NCBI RefSeq assembly: GCF_011040385.1
Contig: NZ_JAAIKB010000007.1
Location: 229,457-293,456, forward strand
Length of the DNA: 64,000 nt
Origin: Falsiroseomonas algicola
GTDB lineage: Bacteria; Pseudomonadota; Alphaproteobacteria; Acetobacterales; Acetobacteraceae
Direction: 5' to 3'
Shown: piece after piece, positions 1 through 9,684 of the stretch
Position numbering within the stretch: the stretch's first letter is position 1
Layout: every line of letters starts with the position of its first letter
Position numbers and translations under genes: made by a program
The notes under the pieces: generated by a model
What the model saw: the letters and a program-made list of their open reading frames with translations, nothing else
Database searches by the model: none
What the model was told of the DNA's origin: nothing

Positions 1-2002
1 CGCCGCTGCCCATCAGGCGGCGCGACGCGGCCTTGAACAGCGTCTCGATCACCAGGGTGGATTTGCCGCCGCCGGAGACGCCGGCGACGCAGCAGAAGGT
101 GCCGAGCGGGATCTCCGCCGTGACGTCCTTGAGGTTGTTGCCGCGGGCGCCGACGACGCGGATCATCCGCTTGGGGTCGAGCGGCCGGCGCGTGGCGGGC
201 ATCGGGATGCGGCGCGCGCCCGAGAGGTATTGCCCGGTGATGCTGTCGGGATGCGCCTCCACCTCCGCCGGCGTGCCCTGGGCGATGACGCGGCCACCGC
301 CCTTGCCGGCGGCCGGGCCGATATCGATCAGGTGGTCGGCGCTGCGGATCGCATCCTCGTCGTGCTCCACGACGAGCACGGTGTTGCCGATGTCGCGCAA
401 GCGCCGCAGCGTCTTGAGCAGGCGCTCATTGTCCCGCTGGTGCAGGCCGATGCTGGGTTCGTCCAGCACGTAGAGCACGCCGGTGAGGCCGCTGCCGATC
501 TGCGACGCCAGCCGGATGCGCTGCGATTCGCCGCCCGACAGCGTGGCGGAGGAGCGGCCGAGGGAGAGGTAGTCGAGGCCCACATCGACCAGGAACTGCA
601 GCCGATCCTCGATCTCCCGCAGGATGCGGCGCGCGATCTCGGCCCGCTGCGGCGTCAGGGTCGGCATCACGCCCGCGAACCAGTCCCGCGCCTTGCGGAT
701 CGAGAGGTTGTTGACCTGGCCGATGTGGCATTCCGCCACCTTCACCGAGAGACTTTCCGGCTTCAGGCGATGGCCCTGGCAGGCGGGGCAGGGGCGATCG
801 GCCTGGTAGCGGGAGAGGTCCTCCCGCACCCAGGGATTGTCCGTCTCGCGGTAGCGGCGCTCGAGGTTCGGGATCACGCCCTCGAAGGGCTTCTTCACGT
901 CATAGGCGCGAAGCCCGTCCTTGTATTTCAGCGTGATCACTTCGGAACCGGTGCCGGTCATCACGACGCTGCGGAACGCCTTGGGCAGGTCGGCCCAGGG
1001 CGTCGTCATCGCGACCTTGTAGTGCCGCGCCAGGCTTTCCAGCGTCTGGTCGTAATAGGGGGAGGAGGCGCCGGACCAGGGCTGCACCGCGCCATCCTTC
1101 AGCGACTTGCTGTCATCCGGCACGACCAGCATCGGGTCGAAGAAGGACTGCGTGCCGAGCCCGTCGCAGGTCGGGCAGGCGCCCTGCGGGCTGTTGAAGC
1201 TGAACAGCCGCGGCTCGATCTCCTCGATCGTGAATCCGCTGACCGGGCAGGCGAATTTCTGGCTGAAGACGGTGCGCTTCTGGTCGTCGGCCCCTTCCGC
1301 ATAGGCAACGCCATCGGCCAGCGCCAACGCCGTCTCCAGGCTGTCGGCCAGCCGGCTTTCGATGCCTTCGCGGACCACGATGCGGTCCACCACGACCTCG
1401 ATGTCGTATTTCAGCTTCTTGTTGAGCGCCGGCACCTCGCCGACCGCATAGAGCGTGCCGTTGACCTTCACGCGTTCGAAGCCGCGCCGCTGGAATTCGA
1501 GAAAATCCTTCTTGAACTCGCCCTTCTTGCCCTTGGCGACCGGGGCCAGCAGCAGCAGCCGCGTGCCCTCCGGCATGGCCATGATGCGATCGACCATCTG
1601 GGAGACGGTCTGCGCCTCGATCGGCAGCCCTGTGGCCGGCGAATAGGGCACGCCGACGCGGGCCCAGAGCAGGCGCATGTAGTCATGGATCTCCGTCACC
1701 GTGCCGACGGTCGATCGCGGATTGTGGCTGGTCGTCTTCTGCTCGATCGAGATCGCGGGGCTCAGACCCTCGATCGAATCCACATCCGGCTTCTGCATGA
1801 GCTGGAGGAACTGCCGGGCATAGGCGCTCAGGCTCTCGACATAGCGGCGCTGGCCCTCGGCATAGATGGTGTCGAAGGCGAGGGAGGACTTGCCGGAACC
1901 GGACAGGCCCGTGACCACCGTCAGCGTGTCCCGCGGGATGTCGAGGTCCACGTTCTTGAGGTTGTGCTCCCGCGCGCCGCGGATGCGGATCAAGCCGCTC
2001 AT
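1..2002 (-). CDS. uvrA: UvrABC excinuclease subunit A, C-terminus cut by window edge
   Basis: UvrA is the damage-sensing ATPase of nucleotide excision repair; it loads UvrB on lesions. The first 667 codons are present and the rest lies beyond base 1. The N-terminus reads [20 protein letters not shown], with the first Walker A (GLSGSGKS) at residues 32-39, followed by the UvrA-typical stretch [15 protein letters not shown]. Zinc-finger pairs CPTC and CPAC are visible, and the second Walker A (GVSGGGKST) lies just inside the window edge. The usual length is about 950 residues, so roughly 280 are missing. It is divergent from ssb, with an SOS operator between them, so induction by DNA damage is expected. 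Confidence 0.97.
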   Translation of the reverse strand, partial: MSGLIRIRGAREHNLKNVDLDIPRDTLTVVTGLSGSGKSSLAFDTIYAEGQRRYVESLSAYARQFLQLMQKPDVDSIEGLSPAISIEQKTTSHNPRSTVGTVTEIHDYMRLLWARVGVPYSPATGLPIEAQTVSQMVDRIMAMPEGTRLLLLAPVAKGKKGEFKKDFLEFQRRGFERVKVNGTLYAVGEVPALNKKLKYDIEVVVDRIVVREGIESRLADSLETALALADGVAYAEGADDQKRTVFSQKFACPVSGFTIEEIEPRLFSFNSPQGACPTCDGLGTQSFFDPMLVVPDDSKSLKDGAVQPWSGASSPYYDQTLESLARHYKVAMTTPWADLPKAFRSVVMTGTGSEVITLKYKDGLRAYDVKKPFEGVIPNLERRYRETDNPWVREDLSRYQADRPCPACQGHRLKPESLSVKVAECHIGQVNNLSIRKARDWFAGVMPTLTPQRAEIARRILREIEDRLQFLVDVGLDYLSLGRSSATLSGGESQRIRLASQIGSGLTGVLYVLDEPSIGLHQRDNERLLKTLRRLRDIGNTVLVVEHDEDAIRSADHLIDIGPAAGKGGGRVIAQGTPAEVEAHPDSITGQYLSGARRIPMPATRRPLDPKRMIRVVGARGNNLKDVTAEIPLGTFCCVAGVSGGGKSTLVIETLFKAASRRLMGSG

Positions 2003-2063
2003 GGGGGTCACCGATCGATCAAGGAAGGGCCAGCAGGGCACCGCCCCGCGGAGTCGGGCCGGC

Positions 2064-2078
2064 GTTCGCGTCTTGTTC
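2064..2078. promoter_or_regulatory. LexA (SOS) operator between uvrA and ssb
   Basis: The sequence is GTTC, seven bases, GTTC: exactly the direct-repeat operator known for alphaproteobacterial LexA. It lies 62 bp upstream of the uvrA start and 147 bp upstream of ssb. On the uvrA strand it sits just downstream of a CTATAG element (2095-2100) that could be a -10 box, so uvrA is the likelier target. Control of ssb as well is possible. Both genes are classic SOS members. The match to the consensus is seen directly; the regulation is inferred. Confidence 0.8.
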
Positions 2079-2224
2079 TAGATGATGCGAAGCCCTATAG
2101 GTAGTCCCGCGTTGCGAATTGCCAGAGTGCCAGGGCCGGCCGCGCGACGCATGGCTGGCCTGTGCCGTCTGGTCTGGGCCGCCCCCTGCGCTATAGGGTG
2201 CGACCAAAGGATAGGGGTGCCGCC

Positions 2225-2803
2225 ATGGCTGGTGTGAACAAGGTGATCCTGGTGGGCCGGCTCGGCCGCGACCCGGAAGTGCGCAACTTCCAGAATGGCG
2301 GCCGCGTGGTGAACCTGCGCCTCGCCACCAGCGAGCGCTACAAGGACCGCGAGGGTAACCAGCAGGAGCGGACGGAGTGGCACTCCGTCGCCATCTTCAA
2401 CGAGAAGCTGGGCGAGATCGCGGAGAAGTACCTGCGCAAGGGCTCGGAGGTCTATGTCGAGGGCCAGCTCGAGACCCGCAAGTGGCAGGACCAGTCGGGC
2501 CAGGACCGCTACACCACGGAGATCGTGCTGCGCCAGTTCCGGGGCGAGATCGCGCTGCTCGGCGGCCGCGGCACGGGCGGTGAGATGGGCGGCGACCCCG
2601 GCGAGGGCGGTGGTGGCTATGCCGGCGGCGGGGGTGGCGGCGGCTATGGCGGGGGCGGCGGTGGCCGTTCCGGCGGTGGCGGCGGCCGGTCCTCGGGCGG
2701 CTGGGACAATAGCGGCGGCGGCGGTGGCCGCGCGCCCGCCGGCGGCGGCCGCGGCGGCCCGCCCAAGGGCGGCAGCGACCTGGATGACGACATTCCGTTC
2801 TGA
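2225..2803 (+). CDS. ssb: Single-stranded DNA-binding protein
   Basis: SSB coats single-stranded DNA during replication, recombination and repair and recruits partners through its C-terminal tip. The 192-residue product has an N-terminal OB fold (about 1-110: [20 protein letters not shown], then the conserved [13 protein letters not shown]). A glycine-rich disordered linker runs from about 117 to 182, and the acidic tip DLDDDIPF is the standard partner-binding peptide. The chosen ATG follows a purine-rich stretch (AAAGGATAGGGG); the reading frame stays open 63 bp upstream, but no homology supports an extension. A weak TATAGG -10 candidate lies at 2192-2197. Confidence 0.96.
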   Translation: MAGVNKVILVGRLGRDPEVRNFQNGGRVVNLRLATSERYKDREGNQQERTEWHSVAIFNEKLGEIAEKYLRKGSEVYVEGQLETRKWQDQSGQDRYTTEIVLRQFRGEIALLGGRGTGGEMGGDPGEGGGGYAGGGGGGGYGGGGGGRSGGGGGRSSGGWDNSGGGGGRAPAGGGRGGPPKGGSDLDDDIPF

Positions 2804-2814
2804 TCGCGGGCAGG

Positions 2815-2840
2815 GGCGCCGCCAGTCGATCGGCGGCGCC
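2815..2840 (+). terminator. Probable terminator hairpin after ssb
   Basis: A perfect 9-bp inverted repeat (GGCGCCGCC / GGCGGCGCC) with an 8-base loop starts 11 bases after the ssb stop. No T-run follows directly, so it may slow or protect the transcript end rather than act as a strong intrinsic terminator. Confidence 0.5.
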
Positions 2841-3007
2841 ACCGCAACGGTTCCAATCACGAAAAAGATAATTTTATTCGGCCTTGAATAGCCTGAGGCT
2901 CGCGCTCCAACCCACGCGCGTGCTTCCTCCATGCCCCATCAGATGCATGTGCCGGCGCGATCCGCTGACGTGCCGGAGGCCGTTTCCCCACGCCGGCAGC
3001 CGGGGCG

Positions 3008-4660
3008 GTGAATACCCTCCTCGCCTATCTCGATACCTGGCTCGCACCCTCTCAATTCTCCCCGCATGGCTTCTGCCTCTGGTGGGAGCCCGGGCTCATC
3101 TGGCTCCATGCGGGTTCCGATGTCGCGATCACGCTGGCCTATCTCTCGATACCGCTGGCGATGCTCGCGGTCCTGCGGCAGCGTCGGGATTGGCGCTACC
3201 CGGGCCTCGTCATCCTCTTCGCCAGCTTCATCCTGCTGTGCGGCCTGACCCACGCCACCGGCCTCGCGACGCTGTGGTACCCCGCCTATTGGCTGGAAGG
3301 CGCGGTGAAGCTGGCGACGGCCTTCGTCTCCGTCGCCACCGCGATCCTGCTCTGGCCGCTGATCCCCCGCCTGGTCGCCATTCCCTCCACCGATGCGCTG
3401 CAGGCCGCGAATTCGCGCCTTGCCCAGGAGGCGGCGGAGAAGGATCGCCTCGTGAGGGACCTGCGTCGCCGGGAAGCCGACCTGCGTTCCCTGACCGAGG
3501 CCCTGGAAGAGCGCGTGGCCGAGCGAACCCGGCGCCTGGCGGAGGCGCATGACCGCTTCGCCCGCCAGCTCGCGGAACTGCCGGCCGTGGTCTATGGCGG
3601 CAAGGTGGATGCGGAGGGTGTCCTCAGCCTCGATACCGTCAGCGAGAGTTTCACGCGCATCACCGGCTGGACGCCGGACCTGATCCTCCCCGGCTTCGAC
3701 TGGCGCCTGCTGCAGGATGAGGAAGCGGCCGCGCGCCGGGGCGCCTTCATGCGCGGCGCCGTGCAGGGCGGCGCGATGACGTCCGAATACCGCCTGCGCC
3801 GCGCGGATGGCAGCTGGATCTGGGTGCGCGACCATGTCGGCGTCGTCTCCCTTCTGCCGGGCGGAGCGGCGGAGGTGATCGGCTACGTCGCCGACATCTC
3901 CGCGGAGCGTGACGTGCAGGCCAAGGCGGAGGCGAATGGCCGCCTTGCGGTATTGGGGGAGATGGCGACCGGGCTCGCGCATGAACTGAACCAGCCGCTG
4001 TCGGTGATGCTGCTCGCCTCGGACAATGCGCGCCGCGCGCTGGAATCGCACGGCCAGGCAGCCATCCCCGGCGTTCTGCAGCGCCTCGACCGCATCGCGA
4101 ACCAGGCGGCGCGGGCGCGCAGCATCGTGGACCACCTGCGCATCTTCGGCCGTGCGGAAGCGGCGGAGCCGCGCGCCATCGTGCTGGCCGATGCGGTCGC
4201 CGGCGCGCTGGTGCTCACGGGTGGCGCCATCCGATCCGCCGGCATCCAGCTCGATGTCGCGGTCCCGCCGACGCTGCCGGCGATCGTCGCGGCGCTGGTG
4301 CCGCTGGAACAGACCATCGTGAACCTGCTGGTCAATGCGCGCGACGCCATCGCGGGGCAGGGCGTCGCCAGGCAGGAGCAGGGGCGGATCACGCTGGTCG
4401 GCGCCAGCGATGGCGACGCCGTGACCCTCACCGTGGCCGATAATGGCGGCGGCATTCCCGAGGCCGTGCTGCAGCGGGTGTTCGAGCCCTTCTTCACCAC
4501 GAAGGAGGTTGGCAAGGGCACGGGGCTTGGCCTGTCCATCGCCTATTCCACCATGCGCGCCTTCGGCGGCAGCATCACCGCGTCCAGCGTCGGGGATGGC
4601 ACGGTCTTCGAACTGCGCTTCGCCATCGCCTCGCTGCAGGACGGCGCCGGGGTCGCCTGA
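3008..4660 (+). CDS. Membrane histidine kinase with ethylene-receptor-like sensor domain
   Basis: The 550-residue sensor kinase starts at GTG. Residues 1-125 hold three membrane segments that resemble the plant/cyanobacterial ethylene-binding domain: SD at 37-38, AYLSIP at 44-49 and CGLTH at 78-82. Asp38, Tyr45, Cys78 and His82 match Arabidopsis ETR1 Asp25, Tyr32, Cys65 and His69 at a constant offset of 13; Cys65 and His69 are the copper ligands there. A coiled coil (about 130-180) and a PAS fold (about 190-300) follow. The kinase core has GLAHELNQPL with phospho-acceptor His325, an N-box around Asn443, DNGGGIP and GKGTGLGLS. No receiver domain is attached and no response regulator is adjacent. 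The kinase call is secure; ethylene or copper binding is inference. Confidence 0.9.
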   Translation: MNTLLAYLDTWLAPSQFSPHGFCLWWEPGLIWLHAGSDVAITLAYLSIPLAMLAVLRQRRDWRYPGLVILFASFILLCGLTHATGLATLWYPAYWLEGAVKLATAFVSVATAILLWPLIPRLVAIPSTDALQAANSRLAQEAAEKDRLVRDLRRREADLRSLTEALEERVAERTRRLAEAHDRFARQLAELPAVVYGGKVDAEGVLSLDTVSESFTRITGWTPDLILPGFDWRLLQDEEAAARRGAFMRGAVQGGAMTSEYRLRRADGSWIWVRDHVGVVSLLPGGAAEVIGYVADISAERDVQAKAEANGRLAVLGEMATGLAHELNQPLSVMLLASDNARRALESHGQAAIPGVLQRLDRIANQAARARSIVDHLRIFGRAEAAEPRAIVLADAVAGALVLTGGAIRSAGIQLDVAVPPTLPAIVAALVPLEQTIVNLLVNARDAIAGQGVARQEQGRITLVGASDGDAVTLTVADNGGGIPEAVLQRVFEPFFTTKEVGKGTGLGLSIAYSTMRAFGGSITASSVGDGTVFELRFAIASLQDGAGVA

Positions 4661-4768
4661 CGCCGCGGCTGGTCGAGGTGCCGGGCGAGGCCGGCACCCC
4701 TGCCGGAAGCTGGCGCCGGCCGCGATGTCCTGGAGGGCGGCGCCATGCCCTGGCGCTGCCGGGGCGCG

Positions 4769-5653
4769 TCAGGACCGATCGAAGCGCGCCAGGCTGTAGC
4801 GCAGCAGGCCATGACGGCCGACGAAGTCCATCAGCCCGAGCCCCGCCTGCGCCACCCGGTGTCCGCGGTCGCGCACCTTCCGCTGGTCCAGCAGGTGCCG
4901 GAGGAAGGCGTAGGTCGGCAGCGTGTGCCGGCTGATGTCGCGCATCGTCGTCATCCGCAGGCCCGACCGTTCGGCGAGCCGCCGGTAGCCCGCCGCGGAG
5001 CAGGTGACGTCGCAACTGCCGAAGAGGTTCAGGCGCTCGATCGCCCGCCAGCGGAGCATCCAGGCCGGCCCCAACCAGATGGCCGCCGGCACGAAATCCG
5101 ACAGCACCAGCACGCCGCCGGGCTTCAGCACCCGCCGCACCTCCGCCAGGAAGGCTGCGCGGGAGGGGAAGTGGAAGATGCATTCCACCGCCAGCACGCG
5201 GTCGAAGCTGGCATCGGCGAAGGGCAGGGCGCAGGCATCGGCGGCCACGAAGGCGGGCGCGCGGCCGGGCCGCGCGGCCGCAAGCCCGGCCGCCCGGCGC
5301 AGTTGCCGCGCATCGATGTTCAGCCCGACGAGGTCGAGGCCCGGCAGCCTCTCCTCCAGGCGGGCCAGCGTGCCGCCGAACCCGCAGCCGGCATCCAGCA
5401 CCCTCATGCCCGGCGTGATGGCCGCGAGGTCCAGCAGTTCCAGGCTCAGCCGGTTCGCGGCGTCCTTGAAATCCTCCACCGAATCCGGCCGGGCCGCGGC
5501 GGGATCGGGCCAGTAGCCCCAGTGGATGTGCTCGCCGAAGCTCCGTTCCAGGACGCTGTTGCCGCGGCCGAGCCCGCCAAGCAGGTGGTCGATATAGGGA
5601 AGCCTGGGTGCCGCCGCGTCCCGCCCGGCCATGGATGCCTTTCCGTCCGTCAT
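4769..5653 (-). CDS. SAM-dependent class I methyltransferase
   Basis: This 294-residue Rossmann-type methyltransferase has motif I VLDAGCGFGG at residues 85-94 (SAM binding), the acidic loop after it (LVGLNIDARQ), and the post-motif stretch LKPGGVLVLSDF. The layout is that of sterol, cyclopropane or small-molecule methyltransferases (methyltransf_11/25 type). The substrate cannot be told from sequence. It converges with the kinase gene and diverges from the RTX gene. A second in-frame ATG lies 21 bp downstream and could be the true start. Confidence 0.8.
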   Translation of the reverse strand: MTDGKASMAGRDAAAPRLPYIDHLLGGLGRGNSVLERSFGEHIHWGYWPDPAAARPDSVEDFKDAANRLSLELLDLAAITPGMRVLDAGCGFGGTLARLEERLPGLDLVGLNIDARQLRRAAGLAAARPGRAPAFVAADACALPFADASFDRVLAVECIFHFPSRAAFLAEVRRVLKPGGVLVLSDFVPAAIWLGPAWMLRWRAIERLNLFGSCDVTCSAAGYRRLAERSGLRMTTMRDISRHTLPTYAFLRHLLDQRKVRDRGHRVAQAGLGLMDFVGRHGLLRYSLARFDRS

Positions 5654-5833
5654 CAGCCGCGCAGGCTACACGCGGCGGGGCGATTGCCGAAGCGCGGGCC
5701 ACCCGCCGCGGCGCGCTGCCAAGGAATGTGATCCCGGCCGGGCTGTTCCCGCGGGAACAGGGCCCCGGCCCGGTCCGACGCCATTCTCCCGCCACGCCGC
5801 GGATGGTCGCGGCCCTGGACGATGGAGACGACG

Positions 5834-7351
5834 ATGGGCCTGTTCGATCCCAAGGGTGGCGCCGGCAACGACCGCTTCACCACCTGGCGCGCCACCGGGA
5901 TGTTCGGCGAGTTCATCGACCTCGGCGAGGGCGACAACATCGTCCGCGGCTTCGGCGGCGACGACATGATCTTCGGCGGCGCCGGAAGGGACACCATGTA
6001 TGGCGATGAGGGCGAGGACTACCTGCATGGCGGCGGCGGCGCCGACAAGCTCTTCGGCAGCGAGGGCAACGACATCCTCTTCGGCCATGACGGCAACGAC
6101 ACGCTGGATGGTGGCGACGGCGACGATGACCTGATGGGCTTCGAGGACGACGACAGCCTCTCCGGCGGCGCCGGGCGGGATACGCTGAATGGCGGCATCG
6201 GGGCCGATACGCTGAATGGCGGCGCCGGCGCGGACAGCCTGAAGGGCGATTCCGGCGCCGACCTGCTGGATGGCGGCGATGGCAACGACACGCTGGATGG
6301 GGGCGACCAGGACGACACGCTGAAGGGCGGTGCCGGCAACGACCAGATGGATGGCGGCGCCAACAACGACCTGCTGGATGGCGGCACGGGTGACGACCAG
6401 ATGCAGGGCGGGCAGGGCGCCGATACGCTGTTCGGTGCCGCGGGCAACGACAACCTCTCCGGCGGCACGCAGAATGACAGCCTGGCGGGGGAGCAGGGCA
6501 ACGATGTCCTGGATGGCGGCCAGGGCTTCGACACGCTCCAGGGCGGCATGGGCGCGGACCTGCTGCGCGGCGGCGACGATGACGACCTGCTGGTGGGCGA
6601 CGTGATCGGGGAGGCCGGGTTCGGCGCCGATACCCTGCAGGGCGGCAATGGCCGGGACACGCTGCAGGGCGCGGGCGGCAATGACCGGCTGGATGGCGAT
6701 GCCGGGGACGACCTGCTGGATGGCGGCGTCGGCCGCGATGTCCTGAATGGCGGCGCGGACAATGACCGGCTGCTCGGTGGCGCGGATGACGACACGCTGC
6801 GCGGCGATGCGGGGCTGGATACGCTGGAAGGCGGCAACGGGAACGACCTGCTGGACGGCGGCGCGGGCAATGACAGTCTGCTCGGCGGCGCGAATGCGGA
6901 CGATCTTCGCGGCGGCGCGGGCGCCGACATCCTGATTGGCGGCACCGGGGCGGACCGGCTGGCGGGCGGGTCGGGCATCGACCAGCTCTTCGGGGGCGCG
7001 GAGGCCGACCTCTTCATCTGGACCCAGGCCGATATCGGCAAGCTCAGCGTCGCGGGGCAGGTGAAGTATGCCGGGGAGCGCGACGTGGTGCGGGACTTCA
7101 CCGCCGGCGACAGGCTCGACTTTTCCGGCATCGATGCCCAGCCCGGCGGCGCGGACGACGCCTTCCTGTTCATCGGCACGGAGCGCTTCCTGACCGGCGG
7201 CAGCCACGGGCAGGTCCGCTACCAGGCGCAGGGCGCCGATACGCTGGTGCAGCTGGAGATCAACGGGGACGGCATCGCGGATCTGGAGATCGTGCTGGCC
7301 GGCACCCACGCGCTGCGCTTCGACGCGCAGGTGCAGGACTTCATCCTCTGA
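5834..7351 (+). CDS. RTX calcium-binding repeat protein
   Basis: Probably an exported calcium-binding protein. From about residue 35 to 390 it is almost entirely the RTX nonapeptide GGxGxDxLx, roughly 40 units by length, which folds as a calcium-loaded parallel beta roll. The last 110 residues (LFIWTQADIG, VVRDFTAGDRLDFSGI) resemble the C-terminal domain of serralysin-type proteins that carries the type I secretion signal. There is no signal peptide and no protease, lipase or adhesin domain, and no type I exporter lies nearby. The start was set at the ATG seven bases after GGAG (5824-5827); another ATG at 5822 would add four residues. It is 505 residues long. Confidence 0.85.
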   Translation: MGLFDPKGGAGNDRFTTWRATGMFGEFIDLGEGDNIVRGFGGDDMIFGGAGRDTMYGDEGEDYLHGGGGADKLFGSEGNDILFGHDGNDTLDGGDGDDDLMGFEDDDSLSGGAGRDTLNGGIGADTLNGGAGADSLKGDSGADLLDGGDGNDTLDGGDQDDTLKGGAGNDQMDGGANNDLLDGGTGDDQMQGGQGADTLFGAAGNDNLSGGTQNDSLAGEQGNDVLDGGQGFDTLQGGMGADLLRGGDDDDLLVGDVIGEAGFGADTLQGGNGRDTLQGAGGNDRLDGDAGDDLLDGGVGRDVLNGGADNDRLLGGADDDTLRGDAGLDTLEGGNGNDLLDGGAGNDSLLGGANADDLRGGAGADILIGGTGADRLAGGSGIDQLFGGAEADLFIWTQADIGKLSVAGQVKYAGERDVVRDFTAGDRLDFSGIDAQPGGADDAFLFIGTERFLTGGSHGQVRYQAQGADTLVQLEINGDGIADLEIVLAGTHALRFDAQVQDFIL

Positions 7352-7360
7352 CCCCGGGGC

Positions 7361-7399
7361 GGGGGCGCCGGGGGGCGGCCCCCCCCCCCTGGCGCCCCC
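7361..7399 (+). terminator. Strong GC hairpin with C11 tract after RTX gene
   Basis: The 9-bp arms GGGGGCGCC and GGCGCCCCC close a 21-base loop that can itself pair through six G and a run of eleven C (7379-7389). It sits 10 bases past the RTX stop and before the chemoreceptor gene, as expected for a terminator. The homopolymer is a plausible slippage or sequencing-error site. Confidence 0.6.
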
Positions 7400-7483
7400 G
7401 CGGCGTTAGAGGCCCGTTCAGCCTTCGCCGCTACTGCTCCGCCGCTGGATAGGCCGGGCCCGCCAGGGCCCGGAGGAGTGACC

Positions 7484-9607
7484 ATGACCCTTCTTCGCAA
7501 GCTGGCGCCGATGGCGCTGTCGATCCGGGGCGCGCTGTTGGGGGTGGTGGCCGTACTGTCGCTGCTGGCCGCCGCCATGGCCGGGCTGCACGCCCTGAAC
7601 GCCTGGTCCGTGCTGCGGCAGGCGGAGGAGGCGCAGGCCGAGGACCGCGCCGCCAACCGCTTCGCCGCCGGGCTACACGACCTGCTGCTGGAACGGCTGT
7701 TCACCGGCACCGCCCTGCAGGCGCCCGGCCCCATGCCGGCCGAGGCGCGCCAGCGCATGGAACAGCACCGGGCCGAGAACCGCGCGGCGCTGCGGGCGGA
7801 AGGCCTGCCCGCCGCGGCGTCCCTGCCGGGCGGCGCGGCGCTGCTGGAGAATTTCCGCACGGCGCTGCGGGATGCGGATGCGGTCCGCCAGCAGGCGGAT
7901 CTGGCGCTCGGCCTGCCGCGGGACCAGCGCCAGGCGGCCGCGATCCAGCCCTTCGTGCCCACCATGTCCCGCCTGCTGGAAGCCTCCACCCGGCTCTGGG
8001 CGGCCTATGCGCATGACGCGGCCGGGGAGGATGCGGTGCTGACGCGCCTCGCCACGCTGAAGGAGATTGGCTGGCGGATGCGCGAAGCCGCGGGCTTCGA
8101 ACTCGGCCTGGTCGGCGTCTCCATCAGCGGGGAACGGCCGCTGGAGCAGGGGCAGATGACGCAGATCGCCGCCATGCGGTCGCGCATCGATGCGCTGTGG
8201 TCGCAGGTGGAGAACCTGGCCCCGGCCTCCGACCCCGCCACCCATCCCGCCCTGCGCGCCGCCTTCGACACCATCCGCCAGCAGTATTTCGAGGGGTTCC
8301 GCCGCCGGGTGGATGAGGCGGTGCGGCGCGGCGCGGAAGCGCCGGGCGGCCGCTACGGCATGACCGGCCGCGAATGGATCGAGGGCGGCAACCCGATGGT
8401 CGGCACCCTGCTGCTGGTGCGCGACGCCGCCGGCACGGCCAGCGAGGCGCATATGGAGGCGCTGGTCGATGCCAAGCGCACCGCGCTCGCCTTCTCCGCC
8501 GGGGCCGCGCTGCTGGTGCTGCTGGTCGCGGTGGGCGCCGTCTGGATCGTGCTGCGGCGCGTGACGGCGCCGCTGGCGGGGCTTGCCGCCGCCACCGAAC
8601 GGCTCGGCGCCGGGGAGCTGGAGACGCCGATCCCCGGCATGGACCGGGGGGATGAGGTCGGCGCCGTGGCCCGCGCGCTCGGCAGCCTGCGGGACGGGTC
8701 CCGCCGGGCGCGGGAGCTGGAGGCCGCCGCCGCCGCCGACCGCGCGGCGCGGGAGGCCCGGCACCAGGCGATCGAGCGGGAGACGGGCGGCTTCGGCGAT
8801 GCCGCCGCCGGCATCATGGCGCGGCTCGGCGATTCCGCCACCGCGCTGCGCCAGGCCGCGGATACCATGGCGAGCGGCGTGGCCAGCGCCGGCCAGGCCG
8901 CCGCCACCACGGCGGAGGGCGCGGAGCGCAACGCTGCCAACCTCGCCTCCGTCGCCGCGGCGACGGAGGAGCTGACCGCCAGCATCGGGGAGATCAGCCG
9001 CCAGGTCGCCTCCGCCGCCGGCATGGCGCGGGAGGCCGATGAGCGCGCCCGCAGCACCAACGCGACGGTGCTGAGCCTGGCGGAGGCGGCGGCGCAGATC
9101 GGCGACGTGGTGCGCCTGATCGGGGAGATCGCGGGCCAGACCAACCTCCTCGCCCTCAACGCCACCATCGAGGCCGCGCGCGCCGGCGATGCGGGCAAGG
9201 GCTTCGCGGTGGTGGCGAGCGAGGTGAAGACGCTGGCCGGCCAGACCGCCAAGGCGACGGAACAGATCAGCGCCCAGATCGGCGCCATCCAGTCGGCCAC
9301 CGACCTCGCCGTCTCCGCCATCAAGGAGGTCGGCGGCAGCATCGCGCGGGTCAGCGAGGTGGCCACGGCCATCGCCGCCGCGGTGGAGGAACAGGGCAGC
9401 GCGACGCGGGAGATCGCGGGCAGCGTCCAGGTGGTGGCGCAGCAGAACGAGGAGGCGACCCGCATGATGCAGCAGGTCCAGGCCGCCGTCCGCAGCTCCG
9501 AGGCCCAGGCCCAGGCCGTGCAGGCCACCGGGGATGGCGTCTCCGCCGCCTCCGACGAGCTGCGCGGGCGGGTGGACCGGTTCCTGGCGGCCGTCCGGGC
9601 CGCCTGA
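7484..9607 (+). CDS. Methyl-accepting chemotaxis protein
   Basis: This 707-residue inner-membrane chemoreceptor reports to CheA/CheW. It has a first membrane segment at about 12-35, a periplasmic helical sensor of about 300 residues with no recognised ligand motif, a second membrane segment at about 335-358 and a HAMP domain ([20 protein letters not shown]). The cytoplasmic signalling hairpin contains the tip sequence [19 protein letters not shown] around residues 550-568. The start follows GGAGG at 7472-7476; a GTG six bases upstream is less well placed. No CheB/CheR pentapeptide tether is seen. No che genes are nearby. Its signalling half is closely similar to that of the receptor at 27121. 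Confidence 0.93.
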   Translation: MTLLRKLAPMALSIRGALLGVVAVLSLLAAAMAGLHALNAWSVLRQAEEAQAEDRAANRFAAGLHDLLLERLFTGTALQAPGPMPAEARQRMEQHRAENRAALRAEGLPAAASLPGGAALLENFRTALRDADAVRQQADLALGLPRDQRQAAAIQPFVPTMSRLLEASTRLWAAYAHDAAGEDAVLTRLATLKEIGWRMREAAGFELGLVGVSISGERPLEQGQMTQIAAMRSRIDALWSQVENLAPASDPATHPALRAAFDTIRQQYFEGFRRRVDEAVRRGAEAPGGRYGMTGREWIEGGNPMVGTLLLVRDAAGTASEAHMEALVDAKRTALAFSAGAALLVLLVAVGAVWIVLRRVTAPLAGLAAATERLGAGELETPIPGMDRGDEVGAVARALGSLRDGSRRARELEAAAAADRAAREARHQAIERETGGFGDAAAGIMARLGDSATALRQAADTMASGVASAGQAAATTAEGAERNAANLASVAAATEELTASIGEISRQVASAAGMAREADERARSTNATVLSLAEAAAQIGDVVRLIGEIAGQTNLLALNATIEAARAGDAGKGFAVVASEVKTLAGQTAKATEQISAQIGAIQSATDLAVSAIKEVGGSIARVSEVATAIAAAVEEQGSATREIAGSVQVVAQQNEEATRMMQQVQAAVRSSEAQAQAVQATGDGVSAASDELRGRVDRFLAAVRAA

Positions 9608-9684
9608 GCCCCGTTCCAGGCTTCGACATCGCGCGCGTGATGGGCTAGACCCCGGGGGACAGGAACGAAGCACGAATCTGACCC

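Noticed and set aside
230..2104. 624-codon open frame on the plus strand opposite uvrA
   Set aside because: The minus strand translates to a clear UvrA with both Walker motifs and zinc cysteines; the plus frame is a GC-skew shadow with His/Arg/Asp-rich nonsense.
5834..7020. Tandem DNA repeat or CRISPR-like array
   Set aside because: The periodicity is 27 bases with coding-constrained variation and translates to RTX nonapeptides.
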